NCBI RefSeq assembly: GCF_030652235.1
Contig: NZ_JAUSBA010000035.1
Span: 1-64,000, forward strand
Reading direction: 5' to 3'
DNA: 64,000 nucleotides
Source: Cypionkella sp.
Lineage (GTDB): Bacteria > Pseudomonadota > Alphaproteobacteria > Rhodobacterales > Rhodobacteraceae
Made by a program: the position numbers and the translations under genes. A model generated the notes under the pieces. The model made no database searches. It was given only the letters and a program-made list of their open reading frames with translations, and was not told where the DNA came from. Positions 33,788 through 42,284 of the stretch are shown here, piece after piece (the first letter of the stretch is position 1; the number at the start of each line of letters is the position of its first letter).

Positions 33788-34408
33788 TTACAGGTTGCGT
33801 GGAAAGATGGCACCCGGAAGACCGAGCCTGCGAAGCGCTGTCTCGTAGATCGAGACCAGCCGGGGATAGAACAGGCGATGAAGAAGCGGATCAGCCATCC
33901 GGATCAAGAAAGACGCAAAGGCGGCAACAACAAAAGCGCCGAGCATGTCCAAGGGAAAATGAACCCCGAGGTAGATGCGTGACCAGGCCACGGCAAAGCC
34001 CAAAAGCAGAAGCGCGCCGCCCCAGCGCCGACTTTCCGCGCAGAAAAGTAGAGGTATTGCAAGAGAAAACATCAATGTGGCGTGGTCACTTGGAAACGAC
34101 GCTTCTGCGGCATGGTCCAGCAATTGCCGCCCCAGCCCGATCTCGAAGGGTCTTGGGTGATACCAGATTGCAGAAATTCCCTGCGCGATACCCAAGCCGA
34201 TCAATGCAGCGCATGTCGCATCGAGTAGCGCAAATCTGACGGCCCTGCCGCGCCGAACCCATGCATGGATCATCAGGATCATCGCGAGATTGATAGTCCA
34301 GTTTGCCAAAATTTTGGCAATTGTGATGACAAAAGCCGGGGCTTGCACACCGGCGTTGATCGCAAGAAATGCGCTTTGGTTCCAAAGTTCTACGGCTGAC
34401 ACCGACAT
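33788..34408 (-). CDS. PAP2-family phosphatase (BcrC-like)
   Basis: 206 residues, about six membrane segments. Motifs are WYHPRPF (the family's first motif without its usual lysine spacing, as in BcrC/YbjG types), SFPSDHAT and SRIYLGVHFPLD. It is a likely undecaprenyl-diphosphatase acting on the outer face of the inner membrane. It lies nine bases after the cytochrome b561 gene in the same operon and convergent with the DedA-PAP2 gene. Confidence 0.85.
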   Translation of the reverse strand: MSVSAVELWNQSAFLAINAGVQAPAFVITIAKILANWTINLAMILMIHAWVRRGRAVRFALLDATCAALIGLGIAQGISAIWYHPRPFEIGLGRQLLDHAAEASFPSDHATLMFSLAIPLLFCAESRRWGGALLLLGFAVAWSRIYLGVHFPLDMLGAFVVAAFASFLIRMADPLLHRLFYPRLVSIYETALRRLGLPGAIFPRNL

Positions 34409-34417
34409 ATTATTACC

Positions 34418-35029
34418 TTATCGCCCAAAAGCCCACATCGTCGACAGGCGCATCGACCGCAACAGATGGTGCAGCATGGCGAGACCAGCGTGGGCAATCA
34501 GGTAAGCCCAAACCAGATTGGCCAGCGCAAGATGTACCGTCATCGCGATCATCCCATCCGGTTCGGCCGAATGCAGACCAAGTGCGACCTGCACGAAATA
34601 AACCGCGCCGGAGGCGGCCATCGCCGAGATCAGCACAAGACCAAGGCCGTGAATGGCCGAAGGCAATGCCGCCTCCGGGTCATGCTCGGGAAGGCGCAGC
34701 TTCAACGCTGCCCCGGCATACACCTTGATATCTCGCCCCAGTGCCGCCAAACGCCGCCCGGAAAACCACGGCAGCAGCGCGCCAAGGTCTGTCCCGCGCG
34801 ACCTAAGCAGAATTGTCATCCAAAGCCCGAACGCCAGAACCGTGGCCGAAATGCCCGAATACCGATGAACCTGAAACAGGATGTCGCCGGCCTGCACATC
34901 GTCTGGTCCGTGCATCTGCAGGCTGGTCAAAAGCTGGGTCACGATGGCAAGGGCCAAACCCGCGTGCAACAGGCGGGTTGCGCGATTGTGCCGGGTTTGA
35001 AGGTTTGTGTTGTGATCGGTGCTGGGCAT
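34418..35029 (-). CDS. Cytochrome b561-type membrane protein
   Basis: 203 residues with four membrane segments and heme-ligand-like histidines in NRATRLLHAGLAL, QVHRYSG, AIHGLG and IAHAGLAMLHHLL. This is the cytochrome b/b6 (b561) fold that carries electrons across the inner membrane to periplasmic partners. It often pairs with PepSY proteins, and one lies at 36516. The start at 35029 (MPSTDHN) is preferred to an in-frame ATG at 35122 because the latter would cross the regulatory site. Confidence 0.82.
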   Translation of the reverse strand: MPSTDHNTNLQTRHNRATRLLHAGLALAIVTQLLTSLQMHGPDDVQAGDILFQVHRYSGISATVLAFGLWMTILLRSRGTDLGALLPWFSGRRLAALGRDIKVYAGAALKLRLPEHDPEAALPSAIHGLGLVLISAMAASGAVYFVQVALGLHSAEPDGMIAMTVHLALANLVWAYLIAHAGLAMLHHLLRSMRLSTMWAFGR

Positions 35030-35120
35030 GTCGAGGTGTTCCAATTGGGGACGGCCAGAAAGAGGGGACCGTTGAGCTCCCTCTAAGTCCCCACTACCGC
35101 GACAGCCTTTCAACCAACTC

Positions 35121-35136
35121 ACAAATTTGTAAGGTT
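35121..35136. promoter_or_regulatory. Candidate response-regulator box 2
   Basis: ACAAATTTGT (35121-35130) is a perfect palindrome extended to TCACAAATTTGTAAGG. It sits between the divergent cytochrome b561 and MFS genes, and TGTGGTTG recurs about 21 bases downstream (35149). Confidence 0.55.
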
Positions 35137-35224
35137 GCAGAGGGGCGTTGTGGTTGCGCAGATGCGAGATGACGACGCACAGTCCGGAAATCGCCCAGCC
35201 AGTTCATCGCCCGGAGCCAGCACA

Positions 35225-36421
35225 ATGTTCGCGTCCAACCGCAGCCAGATTCCGACCGGCATCTGGGTTTTAGGCTTTGTCAGCTTGCTGATGGATATCT
35301 CGTCCGAGATGATCCACAGCCTGTTGCCTCTATTTATGGTCACCTCCTTAGGGGCCAGTGCGCTGATGATCGGGCTGATCGAGGGGCTGGCCGAAGCAAC
35401 AGCTCTGATCGTCAAGGTGTTTTCGGGTGTGCTGAGTGATTGGTTCGGGCGGCGCAAAGGCTTGGCGCTGATCGGCTACGGGCTTGGGGCGGGCACAAAG
35501 CCGCTGTTCGCCCTTGCCCCGAGTGTGGGTGTCGTGTTGGCCGCGCGGCTCTTGGATCGCGTGGGCAAGGGCATTCGCGGCGCACCGCGCGATGCGCTTG
35601 TCGCTGATATCGCACCACCCGAGTTGCGCGGTGCTGCGTTTGGATTGCGCCAGTCGCTGGATACAGTCGGTGCATTTGCCGGGCCGCTGATTGCGGTGGG
35701 GCTGATGTTGCTGTGGTCAAACAATTTTCAGGCAGTGTTCTGGGTGGCGGTGATCCCCGGTGCGATGGCAGTGGCCCTTCTGGCCTTTGGGGTAAAGGAG
35801 CCACCGCCAAAGGCCGGAGCGATCCGGCAAAACCCGATCCGGCGCGCCAATCTTGCCCGTCTGCCGCCCGCCTATTGGCAGGTGGTTGGCGTTGGTGCGG
35901 TGTTCACATTGGCCCGCTTCAGCGAGGCGTTTCTGGTCCTGCGCGCCCAGCAAAGCGGCATCCCGCTGGCCACCGTGCCGCTGGTCATGGTGGCAATGAA
36001 CCTGGTCTACGCAGTGTCGGCATACCCGCTAGGCGATCTTTCTGATCGCATCAGCCACAAATCCCTGTTGATCGGGGGGCTGGTCTTGCTGATCGTGGCG
36101 GACCTGATCCTTGCCAGTTCCGCCCATTGGGCCGTGGTGCTAGCCGGTGTGGCGGTCTGGGGCTTTCACATGGGTATGACGCAAGGCCTCTTGGCGGTCA
36201 TGGTGGCCGACACCGCCCCGGCAGACCTGCGTGGTACGGCTTACGGCTTTTTCAACCTGGTCAGTGGTCTTGCGCTCTTGATCGCAAGCCTTGTGGCGGG
36301 GCTCTTGTGGGACAGCCTTGGTGCCCCGGCAACGTTCTTGACGGGGGCCGTGTTCAGTGCTGCGGCCTTGGTTCTGCTGTTCAAGCGTGGCGGAAATCTG
36401 CGCACCGCGCGCGGGGCCTGA
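35225..36421 (+). CDS. MFS transporter
   Basis: 398 residues from ATG 35225, with twelve predicted membrane segments. The loop after segment 2 reads SGVLSDWFGRRKGLALIGY, the MFS signature, and segment 4 has DRVGKGIRGAPRDALVAD. The latter motif is typical of a group of carriers related to bacterial MFS exporters seen beside two-component systems. Substrate is unknown. GGAG precedes ATG 35225; the longer frame from 35135 overlaps the regulatory site. Confidence 0.87.
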   Translation: MFASNRSQIPTGIWVLGFVSLLMDISSEMIHSLLPLFMVTSLGASALMIGLIEGLAEATALIVKVFSGVLSDWFGRRKGLALIGYGLGAGTKPLFALAPSVGVVLAARLLDRVGKGIRGAPRDALVADIAPPELRGAAFGLRQSLDTVGAFAGPLIAVGLMLLWSNNFQAVFWVAVIPGAMAVALLAFGVKEPPPKAGAIRQNPIRRANLARLPPAYWQVVGVGAVFTLARFSEAFLVLRAQQSGIPLATVPLVMVAMNLVYAVSAYPLGDLSDRISHKSLLIGGLVLLIVADLILASSAHWAVVLAGVAVWGFHMGMTQGLLAVMVADTAPADLRGTAYGFFNLVSGLALLIASLVAGLLWDSLGAPATFLTGAVFSAAALVLLFKRGGNLRTARGA

Positions 36422-36424
36422 GGT

Positions 36425-36452
36425 TGTAAGGCTGCTGACAACTGAGTGTAAG
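36425..36452 (+). promoter_or_regulatory. Paired TGTAAG boxes upstream of the PepSY gene
   Basis: TGTAAG occurs at 36425-36430 and 36447-36452, 22 bases start to start (two helical turns), as expected of a tandem OmpR-type site. The same core occurs in boxes at 35128 and 37043. Confidence 0.45.
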
Positions 36453-36515
36453 ATGGCAACCCCATCTCTCCTTCATCAGGCCGCAACCAGCGGTCATGAT
36501 TGACTGGAGAGACCC

Positions 36516-36949
36516 ATGGAAACGAAGACTTCCCTGACGATCACTGGCGCGCTTCTTGCGCTTTCCCTGATTTCTGGCACCTCGGCCTTTGCCGAAATCC
36601 CGACTGTCGGTATCGAAGACCAGATGGCCGAAGCGCAGGCATTCCTGGCCTCGCCCACGAGCCTGTCCCAGGCGATTGTTGCCGCAGAAGCGGCCGCCGG
36701 CGGCAAGGTGTCGACCATCGAATACCAGAGCGGGGAAAACGGTGCGCCTGACCTGATCATGGCCGATGTGGTGCTTGCCGACGGCAGCGAGAAAACCGTC
36801 GCCATCAATCCCGCCGATGGCAAAGTGATGAACGTCACGCTGGCCGAAAATGATCAGCAGGGGGCGAACAGGACAGCGGCGCCGAGAATGAGAACGGCGG
36901 CGAAAATGGCAGTGACAGCGAGCAGGATGGCGAAAACGCCAATAACTGA
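36516..36949 (+). CDS. PepSY-domain exported protein with a frame change near the C-terminus
   Basis: Signal peptide (LLALSLISGTSAFAEIP) and a PepSY domain (LSQAIVAAEAAAGGKVSTIE, VVLADGSEKTVAINPADGKV) occupy about 112 residues. In the reading frame from ATG 36516 the tail then becomes basic (RTAAPRMRTAAKMAVTA). The -1 frame instead encodes an acidic, Asn/Glu/Gly-rich tail (QDSGAENENGGENGSDSEQ) to TGA 36949, as is usual for these proteins. The switch would occur at a run of five G at 36850-36854. Either an indel, a sequencing error or programmed -1 slippage is possible; without a shift the stop is at 36956. Confidence 0.78.
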
Positions 36950-36966
36950 TCTCTGACGCAATGCCA

Positions 36967-37003
36967 GGACAAGGCGGTGCCGCAAGGCACCGCCTTGTCC
37001 TTT
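36967..37003 (+). terminator. Terminator after the PepSY gene
   Basis: GGACAAGGCGGTGCC pairs perfectly over 15 bases with GGCACCGCCTTGTCC around GCAA, followed by TTT. Confidence 0.85.
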
Positions 37004-37033
37004 GCCCAGAGGCCATCACCGGAAAAACCCACA

Positions 37034-37047
37034 TTACAAAACTGTAA
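37034..37047. promoter_or_regulatory. Candidate response-regulator box 3
   Basis: TTACAAAACTGTAA is a palindrome with a four-base centre, upstream of the ABC-2 exporter genes. It matches boxes 1 and 2. Confidence 0.55.
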
Positions 37048-37136
37048 GTTGGGCGAAAGGACGCTGCGGTGTGGGGCAGACAAACAGGGTCCATCGAGAA
37101 CCCGCCCACACGGCCCCCCCAGAAAAGGAAGCCCCA

Positions 37137-37886
37137 ATGCCTGAACCCATGATCCGGTTGAACCGGCTAACCCAATCCTTTGATGGGGTGACCGCCGTTG
37201 ATGCCCTGTCGATGGACATCGCCGAAGGCGAGATCTTCGGCTTTCTCGGTCACAACGGCGCGGGCAAAACGACGACAATCCAGATGCTAACCACATTGGC
37301 GCGTCCCGCCTCTGGGACGGCGACCGTGGCAGGGCATGACATCTGCAGTGAGCCGTTGGAAGTGCGGCGCCGCATCGGCTATGTCCCCGAAAACGTGCGG
37401 CTTTACGACACCCTGACCGCAGCTGAGAACCTGATTTTCTTTGCCCGCCTGTCGGGCGTGGCGGACCCGAAGCGGCGCGTGGCAGAGGTGCTTGACCTCT
37501 TGGAGTGCACCTATCTGGCCGACAAGCGTGTGGGGGGCTTTTCCAAGGGGATGCGTCAGCGTGTCGGACTTGCTCAGGCCATTCTGCACCAGCCCGCAGT
37601 CCTGTTTCTGGATGAGCCCACATCAGGACTCGACCCGATGGGCATCAAGATGCTGCGCGACCTGGTGATGCGCCTGAATACCGAATTCGGGATGACCATC
37701 TTCATGAACACCCATCTGATTTCCGAGATTGCCAAGACCTGCACAAGCATAGCGGTGCTGAGCCACGGCAAGCTGGTCTACCACGACCGGATTGAAGCAG
37801 TGACCGCCCGCTATGGCGACGACGCGGCCTTGGAGGAGCTTTACCTGTCGCTGACCCCGGTTGGCCGTCTGGCCGAGGTGGCGTGA
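37137..37886 (+). CDS. ABC-2-type transporter ATP-binding protein
   Basis: 249 residues. Walker A GHNGAGKTT (near 40), signature FSKGMRQRVG and Walker B AVLFLDEPTSGLDP are complete. Sequence style is that of ABC-2 exporters such as NosF/GldA-like subunits. ATG 37137 follows AAAAGGAAG. It is first of four genes with two permeases and an exported protein; the next gene begins at the stop (TGATG). It may move a lipid or polysaccharide, or a copper-related cargo as in NosFY; nothing decides. Confidence 0.88.
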   Translation: MPEPMIRLNRLTQSFDGVTAVDALSMDIAEGEIFGFLGHNGAGKTTTIQMLTTLARPASGTATVAGHDICSEPLEVRRRIGYVPENVRLYDTLTAAENLIFFARLSGVADPKRRVAEVLDLLECTYLADKRVGGFSKGMRQRVGLAQAILHQPAVLFLDEPTSGLDPMGIKMLRDLVMRLNTEFGMTIFMNTHLISEIAKTCTSIAVLSHGKLVYHDRIEAVTARYGDDAALEELYLSLTPVGRLAEVA

Positions 37887-38830
37887 TGGAAGCTGCACCC
37901 TCACCCGGCTGGCTGATCGCCCGCCAATCCGCTCGCTTTGTGCTGCGCGAACGAACGGTGGCACTTCTGTCGCTGATGTTCGTCGTTCTTGTTCTGGTTT
38001 CAGCCTGGCTCGGCTGGTCCGCGACCTCGACGGTCAACCGCATCTATCTGGATGCGGCGGCCTTTCTGCAAGCGGCAGGCCAGCCGGTGCCGACGAACCC
38101 GGTTCTGGACATCTCGCCCCTGTCGTTGATGCGCAACATGTCGGTCTACGTAGCACTGATCGGGGCGCTTTCCGCCATCGTGATCGGCAATCGGCTGATT
38201 GGCCTTGATCGCAAGGCAGGAGTGTTGCCGCTGATCGGCATTCGTCCGCTTGGCCGAAATTCCTATGCAGCTGGTAAGATAGCAGCCCTGACCGGGTTAA
38301 TTCTGGCTTTGGGCGCGGTGGCCGGAGTTGTAGCCGTTGCAACGTTTTTGATGCTGCCTGTCATCACATTGACGGGCACGCAGTGGGCCCAATTGGCCGG
38401 TTTCATGGCCGTAACCACGCTTTACATGGGCATCTTCGGTCTGATCGGCCTCGCGGCAGGAACTTGGGCAAAGTCGGAAACCGTCGGGCTTTTGCTGCCC
38501 GTCACCCTCTGGCTGACCCTGACCTTCATCCTTCCGCAGCTGACCGCAAACCTGAACCCGACGGCTGCGATCAATCCGATTTCGGCGCTGGCCACCCCTC
38601 CCGACACCAGCTTCTTTCACGGGGCTGCTGTCGTACTTGGCCCCGTCTCGCTGGCCGATGCCTACAAGTTCGCCTCGGCGGCATTGCTTGACTACCTGCC
38701 GCAGGGCATCGCCTCGCCGTCCTTCATCCCGCCGGTGATCAACCTGGTCCTCGCGACCGGCCTCGCTGGCGCAATCGCCTGGCGCGCACTGACCCGGCTT
38801 TCCATGACGCAAGGAGAGTACAATGTCTGA
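37886..38830 (+). CDS. ABC-2-type permease 1
   Basis: 314 residues with an N-terminal membrane segment, a periplasmic loop of about 60 residues, then five more segments (VYVALIGALSAIVIGNRLIG onward). It follows the ATPase with a one-base overlap and itself overlaps the next permease by eight bases. The long first loop is typical of ABC-2 exporters of the NosY/GldF kind. Confidence 0.82.
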   Translation: MEAAPSPGWLIARQSARFVLRERTVALLSLMFVVLVLVSAWLGWSATSTVNRIYLDAAAFLQAAGQPVPTNPVLDISPLSLMRNMSVYVALIGALSAIVIGNRLIGLDRKAGVLPLIGIRPLGRNSYAAGKIAALTGLILALGAVAGVVAVATFLMLPVITLTGTQWAQLAGFMAVTTLYMGIFGLIGLAAGTWAKSETVGLLLPVTLWLTLTFILPQLTANLNPTAAINPISALATPPDTSFFHGAAVVLGPVSLADAYKFASAALLDYLPQGIASPSFIPPVINLVLATGLAGAIAWRALTRLSMTQGEYNV

Positions 38831-39830
38831 CGCCGCCCTGAACTCCATCCGATTGAACCCAACCCCTGTCCGCACCATCGCCGGCAAGGATATCCGCGAT
38901 GCGCTGCGCGACCGTTTCATCCTGATCGTCACCGCCTTTCTGGGCCTTGCAGCCCTGGTGGCCCTTGTGACGGGTGCCATTGCGTTGCGCAGCGACGTCG
39001 CCACATACGAAGCGGCCAAGGCGTCTCTGCTGGCGCTTGGCAAATCTGCGGATGCGATCAAGGCACCCGAGTTCTACCCGTTGCGCCTGCTGCGCGGCGC
39101 CATCGAGCAGATCGAGATCATCGGGGCCGCCATCGCCATCCTGATCGGCTATCGCTCGGCCGCCAGCGAACGCGGTCGGCAAACCCTGGCGCTGATGCTG
39201 ACCCGCCCGATGCGCCGGTGGCAATTCGTGGCGGGCAAGGCCTTGGCCGGGATCGGCCTGCTGGCGGGCGGTCTTGCGCTGGTTCTGGGCGGGCTGACCC
39301 TGCTCTTGCACCTCATGTCCGGCATCGGGCTGGGCATGGATGATCTCCTGCGTATCGCCATCGTCTGGGCTGTGGCCGTGGCTTATACCGCCTGCTTCTT
39401 CCTGGTCAGTTTCATCCTGTCGCTGCACATGAAGCAACCCAGCCACGCGCTGCTGGTCGCCTTTGCGATCTGGCTGACGCTGGTGCTGGTGGCGCCGCAG
39501 ATCGGTGACACGCTGGACCCCGACAATCAGGTGGCCGGGGGCGTGTTCAAGCAGTTGAACATCGCCAAGCCCGATCAGATCCAGATCATGAAGGGCTTTG
39601 CGACTTTCGAGACGGTGCGCGACGGCATCGAGCAGGCCTCTGTCACCAAACATTTCGAGCGGTTCACCTTCGCCGTGCTGGGGATCAAGGCGACCTATGC
39701 CGGGATGCCGCTTGGCCCGATCCTGATCGAAATGCTGGGCAATCTGATCTGGATTTTTCTCACTGCCCTCGGGCTCGGCGCACTTGCGCTGGCCCTTCCC
39801 CTCAACCCCGACCGGCTTGCAAAAGCCTGA
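38823..39830 (+). CDS. ABC-2-type permease 2
   Basis: 335 residues with a similar layout: TM1 around 35-55 (FILIVTAFLGLAALVALVTG), a periplasmic loop, then five segments, ending LNPDRLAKA. It pairs with the previous gene as the second half of a heterodimeric channel. Confidence 0.82.
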   Translation: MSDAALNSIRLNPTPVRTIAGKDIRDALRDRFILIVTAFLGLAALVALVTGAIALRSDVATYEAAKASLLALGKSADAIKAPEFYPLRLLRGAIEQIEIIGAAIAILIGYRSAASERGRQTLALMLTRPMRRWQFVAGKALAGIGLLAGGLALVLGGLTLLLHLMSGIGLGMDDLLRIAIVWAVAVAYTACFFLVSFILSLHMKQPSHALLVAFAIWLTLVLVAPQIGDTLDPDNQVAGGVFKQLNIAKPDQIQIMKGFATFETVRDGIEQASVTKHFERFTFAVLGIKATYAGMPLGPILIEMLGNLIWIFLTALGLGALALALPLNPDRLAKA

Positions 39831-39848
39831 ACTCAAAGGAACTACACT

Positions 39849-40481
39849 ATGACCCTCAAGAAACACATCTCGACGCTTGCTCTCGTCTCCATCCTTGGCC
39901 TGACACTGTCCAGTCCCGGGTTCTCGCAGACCACGACCGACACGGATGGTGACGGTGTGCCCGATGCCTCGGAGGTGCTGCTTGGCACCGATCCGATGGT
40001 GGCGGACACTGATGGTGACGGCCAGAACGATCTGGCCGATGCCGACCCTGCCTTCATGGCAAACCCGCTGGACATGACCGGTGCGGCAGCCCCTTTCGGG
40101 ATCAAGGAAGCGTTGGTCGAAAACAACTATGACTATGCGGCCAAAAAGGACGCAACCGATCACTTGGAACTGCTGGTGACCAATTCGGGCAGCGCGGCTT
40201 TGTCTGGATTCTCGATTTACTACAGCATCACGGACGCCGACACGGGCAAGGTCGAGGGCATTTTCCGCAAGCTTGACGGCTTTAGCGTTCCCGCCGGTGG
40301 CGAGGCGCGGCTTCACTTCGACGACGGGGCCGTGGCCGGGCATTTCCGCGCCAACCCGAACTCGATCTACATCACCAGCCAGGCGGCAAAGACGATCACG
40401 TTCGTCCTGAAGGCTGAAGGCTTCGCTCCGGTCAGTGTAGATGTCGCCAAGGACAAAGGCGGTGCGGAAGCGGCGGACTGA
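39849..40481 (+). CDS. Exported protein with calcium-binding (thrombospondin type 3-like) repeats
   Basis: 210 residues. A signal peptide (1-28, LALVSILGLTLSSPGFSQ) is followed by two Asp-rich repeats, DTDGDGVPDASEVLLGTDP and DTDGDGQNDLADADP, of the calcium-binding thrombospondin type 3 kind. The mature part (about 75-200) looks like a beta-sandwich. It is the last gene of the exporter operon, 18 bases after the second permease, and may be an extracytoplasmic partner or cargo of it. No closer family recognised. Confidence 0.78.
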   Translation: MTLKKHISTLALVSILGLTLSSPGFSQTTTDTDGDGVPDASEVLLGTDPMVADTDGDGQNDLADADPAFMANPLDMTGAAAPFGIKEALVENNYDYAAKKDATDHLELLVTNSGSAALSGFSIYYSITDADTGKVEGIFRKLDGFSVPAGGEARLHFDDGAVAGHFRANPNSIYITSQAAKTITFVLKAEGFAPVSVDVAKDKGGAEAAD

Positions 40482-40538
40482 GTGGGTTCGGTCCAAAGCG
40501 TCACAAATTTCTGAAATATGTTAGGCAAGTCATCAGCT

Positions 40539-40560
40539 GCGCGGGAGAACATCTCCGCGC
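40539..40560 (+). terminator. Hairpin ending the exporter operon
   Basis: GCGCGGGAG-AACAT-CTCCGCGC forms a stem with one bulged base, followed by a loosely T-containing stretch. Confidence 0.4.
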
Positions 40561-40622
40561 CGCTGTTCTGTTGAATGAGGTGGCTGTCGGCCCTTTGGAT
40601 TTATGCTCTTGGCTGGAGGCCT

Positions 40623-41000
40623 CTAGGCAGGCTTCGGCCACTGGCGGTGCAAGGCGTCAATCGTAAAGTCATGGCTGTGCGCCGCGCTGGTGTCCGGTGC
40701 CAGATGTGGGTGGTTTGCGGGCAGGTCAGCATGGCTGTGCGGCACATGCGATGGGTCATTTGCAGGCCAGCCGATAAGCAGATAGGTGACCAGCCAACAG
40801 GCAAGTGAAAGGAAAAATTGCGCGGCGAAGACGGCCGGGCGATCCTGTGGCTGGGCCGAGCGGTTCAAGACGCGGCCAATGGGCGTTTGGGTCTGCGAAA
40901 ATCCAAACCGGATCAACGCCTACAGCAGAATCAGCCCCCAAAGTCCGGAGTCAGTGTGGCCACGACCACCAAGATCATGGTCCGGTCGTTCCTGTGATTA
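40623..41000 (-). pseudogene. Decayed 3' copy of the MFS transporter at 46112-47416
   Basis: The frame ending at 40623 contains IRFGFSQTQTPIGRVLNRSA and DRPAVFAAQFFLSLACWLVT, matching GFGFSFTQTPIGRILNRSS and DRPAVFAAQFALSHAAWLVT in the intact gene. The final WP ending is shared. About 30 residues of the last membrane segments are deleted before the His-rich tail. Upstream, LILL-stop-ALIRF replaces LLLLWAVIGF, where a Trp codon has become TAG. Before that the match moves to another frame. Only the last third of the gene remains. Confidence 0.75.
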
Positions 41001-41207
41001 AGAATATGCGCTTATTCGTCATAACAGCCGTTTCTCGCCAACCAGTCTGCACGATCGCTTCAACCTACACTAAGCCGCGATAGGTCCAAGTTGAGGTCCC
41101 AGATTGATGCAAGCGCAGGATTTGGCGGAACGTCGGCCACACTCCGGAGTTAAGCGAAATTACATTTTCATCTCAATTGCCGACCGGGCTCAAGGGGCTG
41201 TATGCAC
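41001..41207. other. Gap before the copper genes
   Basis: About 200 bases in which I see no gene, repeat or terminator. Confidence 0.3.
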
Positions 41208-41672
41208 TCACGTCTCAGAGTATGCGGTGAAAACCTCAGTCGTGCCATCGCGCTTGATCATGAAGACATCATACGCCTCACGCGCCGACTCATCGCCCAT
41301 GCCGGGTGACCCATAGGGCATTCCGGGAACGGACAGACCGATCGCGTTGGGGGCTTCGGCCATCAGGCGGTTGATATCGGCGGCGGGCACATGGCCTTCG
41401 ATCACATAGCCCGCGATCTTGCCCGTATGGCACGAGATCATCTTTTGCGGCACGCCGCTGTCCTGTTTGAAGCGCATCAGGATGGTGCCGTACATCTCCT
41501 CCTCGGTCACGCTGAAGCCAGCGGCTTTCAGGTGATCGACCCAAGCCGAGCAACACTCGCATCCGGTGCCCTTCACGACATGGATCGCGGGGTTCGTTTC
41601 CGCGTGGAGTGGCAGCGCCGCAGCCGCGGCAGCGGATACCAGCAGAGTGCGACGGGTCAGAAGGTGGGGCAT
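41208..41672 (-). CDS. DUF411 protein (metal-associated, exported)
   Basis: 154 residues. A Tat-like signal (RRTLLVSAAAAAALPLHA) precedes the DUF411 domain: KGTGCECCSAWVDHLKAAGF with the CxCC motif, then MISCHTGKIAGYVIEGHVPA. The family is found with copper-resistance and oxidase-assembly genes and has been linked to copper binding. It is the last gene of the minus-strand copper operon, 12 bases after the SCO gene. Confidence 0.85.
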   Translation of the reverse strand: MPHLLTRRTLLVSAAAAAALPLHAETNPAIHVVKGTGCECCSAWVDHLKAAGFSVTEEEMYGTILMRFKQDSGVPQKMISCHTGKIAGYVIEGHVPAADINRLMAEAPNAIGLSVPGMPYGSPGMGDESAREAYDVFMIKRDGTTEVFTAYSET

Positions 41673-41684
41673 GTGACAGACCTT

Positions 41685-42284
41685 TCAGCCAAGGATACGG
41701 CGGATTTTCGGGAGGGCAAAGCGGCGGTCTTCGTGGAAATCAATGATACCACCAAAGCGACCATCGGGATGGAAAAGGAATACCCCTGCGGTATGGTTCA
41801 TGGTGTAATCACCGTCGCCAGTTGGTATCTTTTCAAACTTCGCCCGAAAACCTTCGGCGGTGCGGGCTAGTTGGTCGGGCGTACCGGTATAGCCGGTGAT
41901 GCGTGGGTCGAAATTCGACACATAGTCAGCCAGAAGCTGTGGCGTATCGCGCTCCGGGTTCACGCTGATAAGAGCGACGGCCAAACGGTCTGCTTCCGGC
42001 CCCAGATCGGCCAGCCAATCGGAAATGTCGTTCAGCGTGGTGGGACAGACATCCGGGCAGAACGTGAAGCCGAAAAAAGCCAGCAGCGGGCGGCCCAGCC
42101 AGTCTTGCGGTGTCACCGACACGCCACGATGGTCGGTCAGGGTGAAATCCATCTCTGACAGCGGCAGGGGAAGCAGGTCGAAAGCCTTTGGCTCAGGGCT
42201 GCGCCACCAGCCGAGGGCCAACATGAAACCGACGCCGCCCGCTCCGGTGGCGGCTGCTGTCAGAACTGTGCGGCGGGTCAGCAC
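41685..42284 (-). CDS. SCO1/SenC-family copper chaperone
   Basis: 199 residues with an N-terminal Tat-type signal or anchor (RRTVLTAAATGAGGVGFMLALGW). The thioredoxin fold carries the copper ligands CPDVCP (Cys76, Cys80) and a downstream His in TMNHTAGVF. SCO proteins deliver copper to the CuA site of cytochrome oxidase or act as redox partners. It overlaps the PCuAC gene by seven bases, consistent with joint delivery of copper. Confidence 0.92.
   Translation of the reverse strand: MLTRRTVLTAAATGAGGVGFMLALGWWRSPEPKAFDLLPLPLSEMDFTLTDHRGVSVTPQDWLGRPLLAFFGFTFCPDVCPTTLNDISDWLADLGPEADRLAVALISVNPERDTPQLLADYVSNFDPRITGYTGTPDQLARTAEGFRAKFEKIPTGDGDYTMNHTAGVFLFHPDGRFGGIIDFHEDRRFALPKIRRILG

Noticed and set aside
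38739-40496. A 585-codon minus-strand frame
   Set aside because: It is opposite three well-supported plus-strand genes and shows only compositionally biased sequence.
40501-40530. A further response-regulator box (TCACAAATTTCTGAAA)
   Set aside because: Only half of the palindrome is kept and it lies after the exporter operon, with no gene start downstream on either strand nearby.
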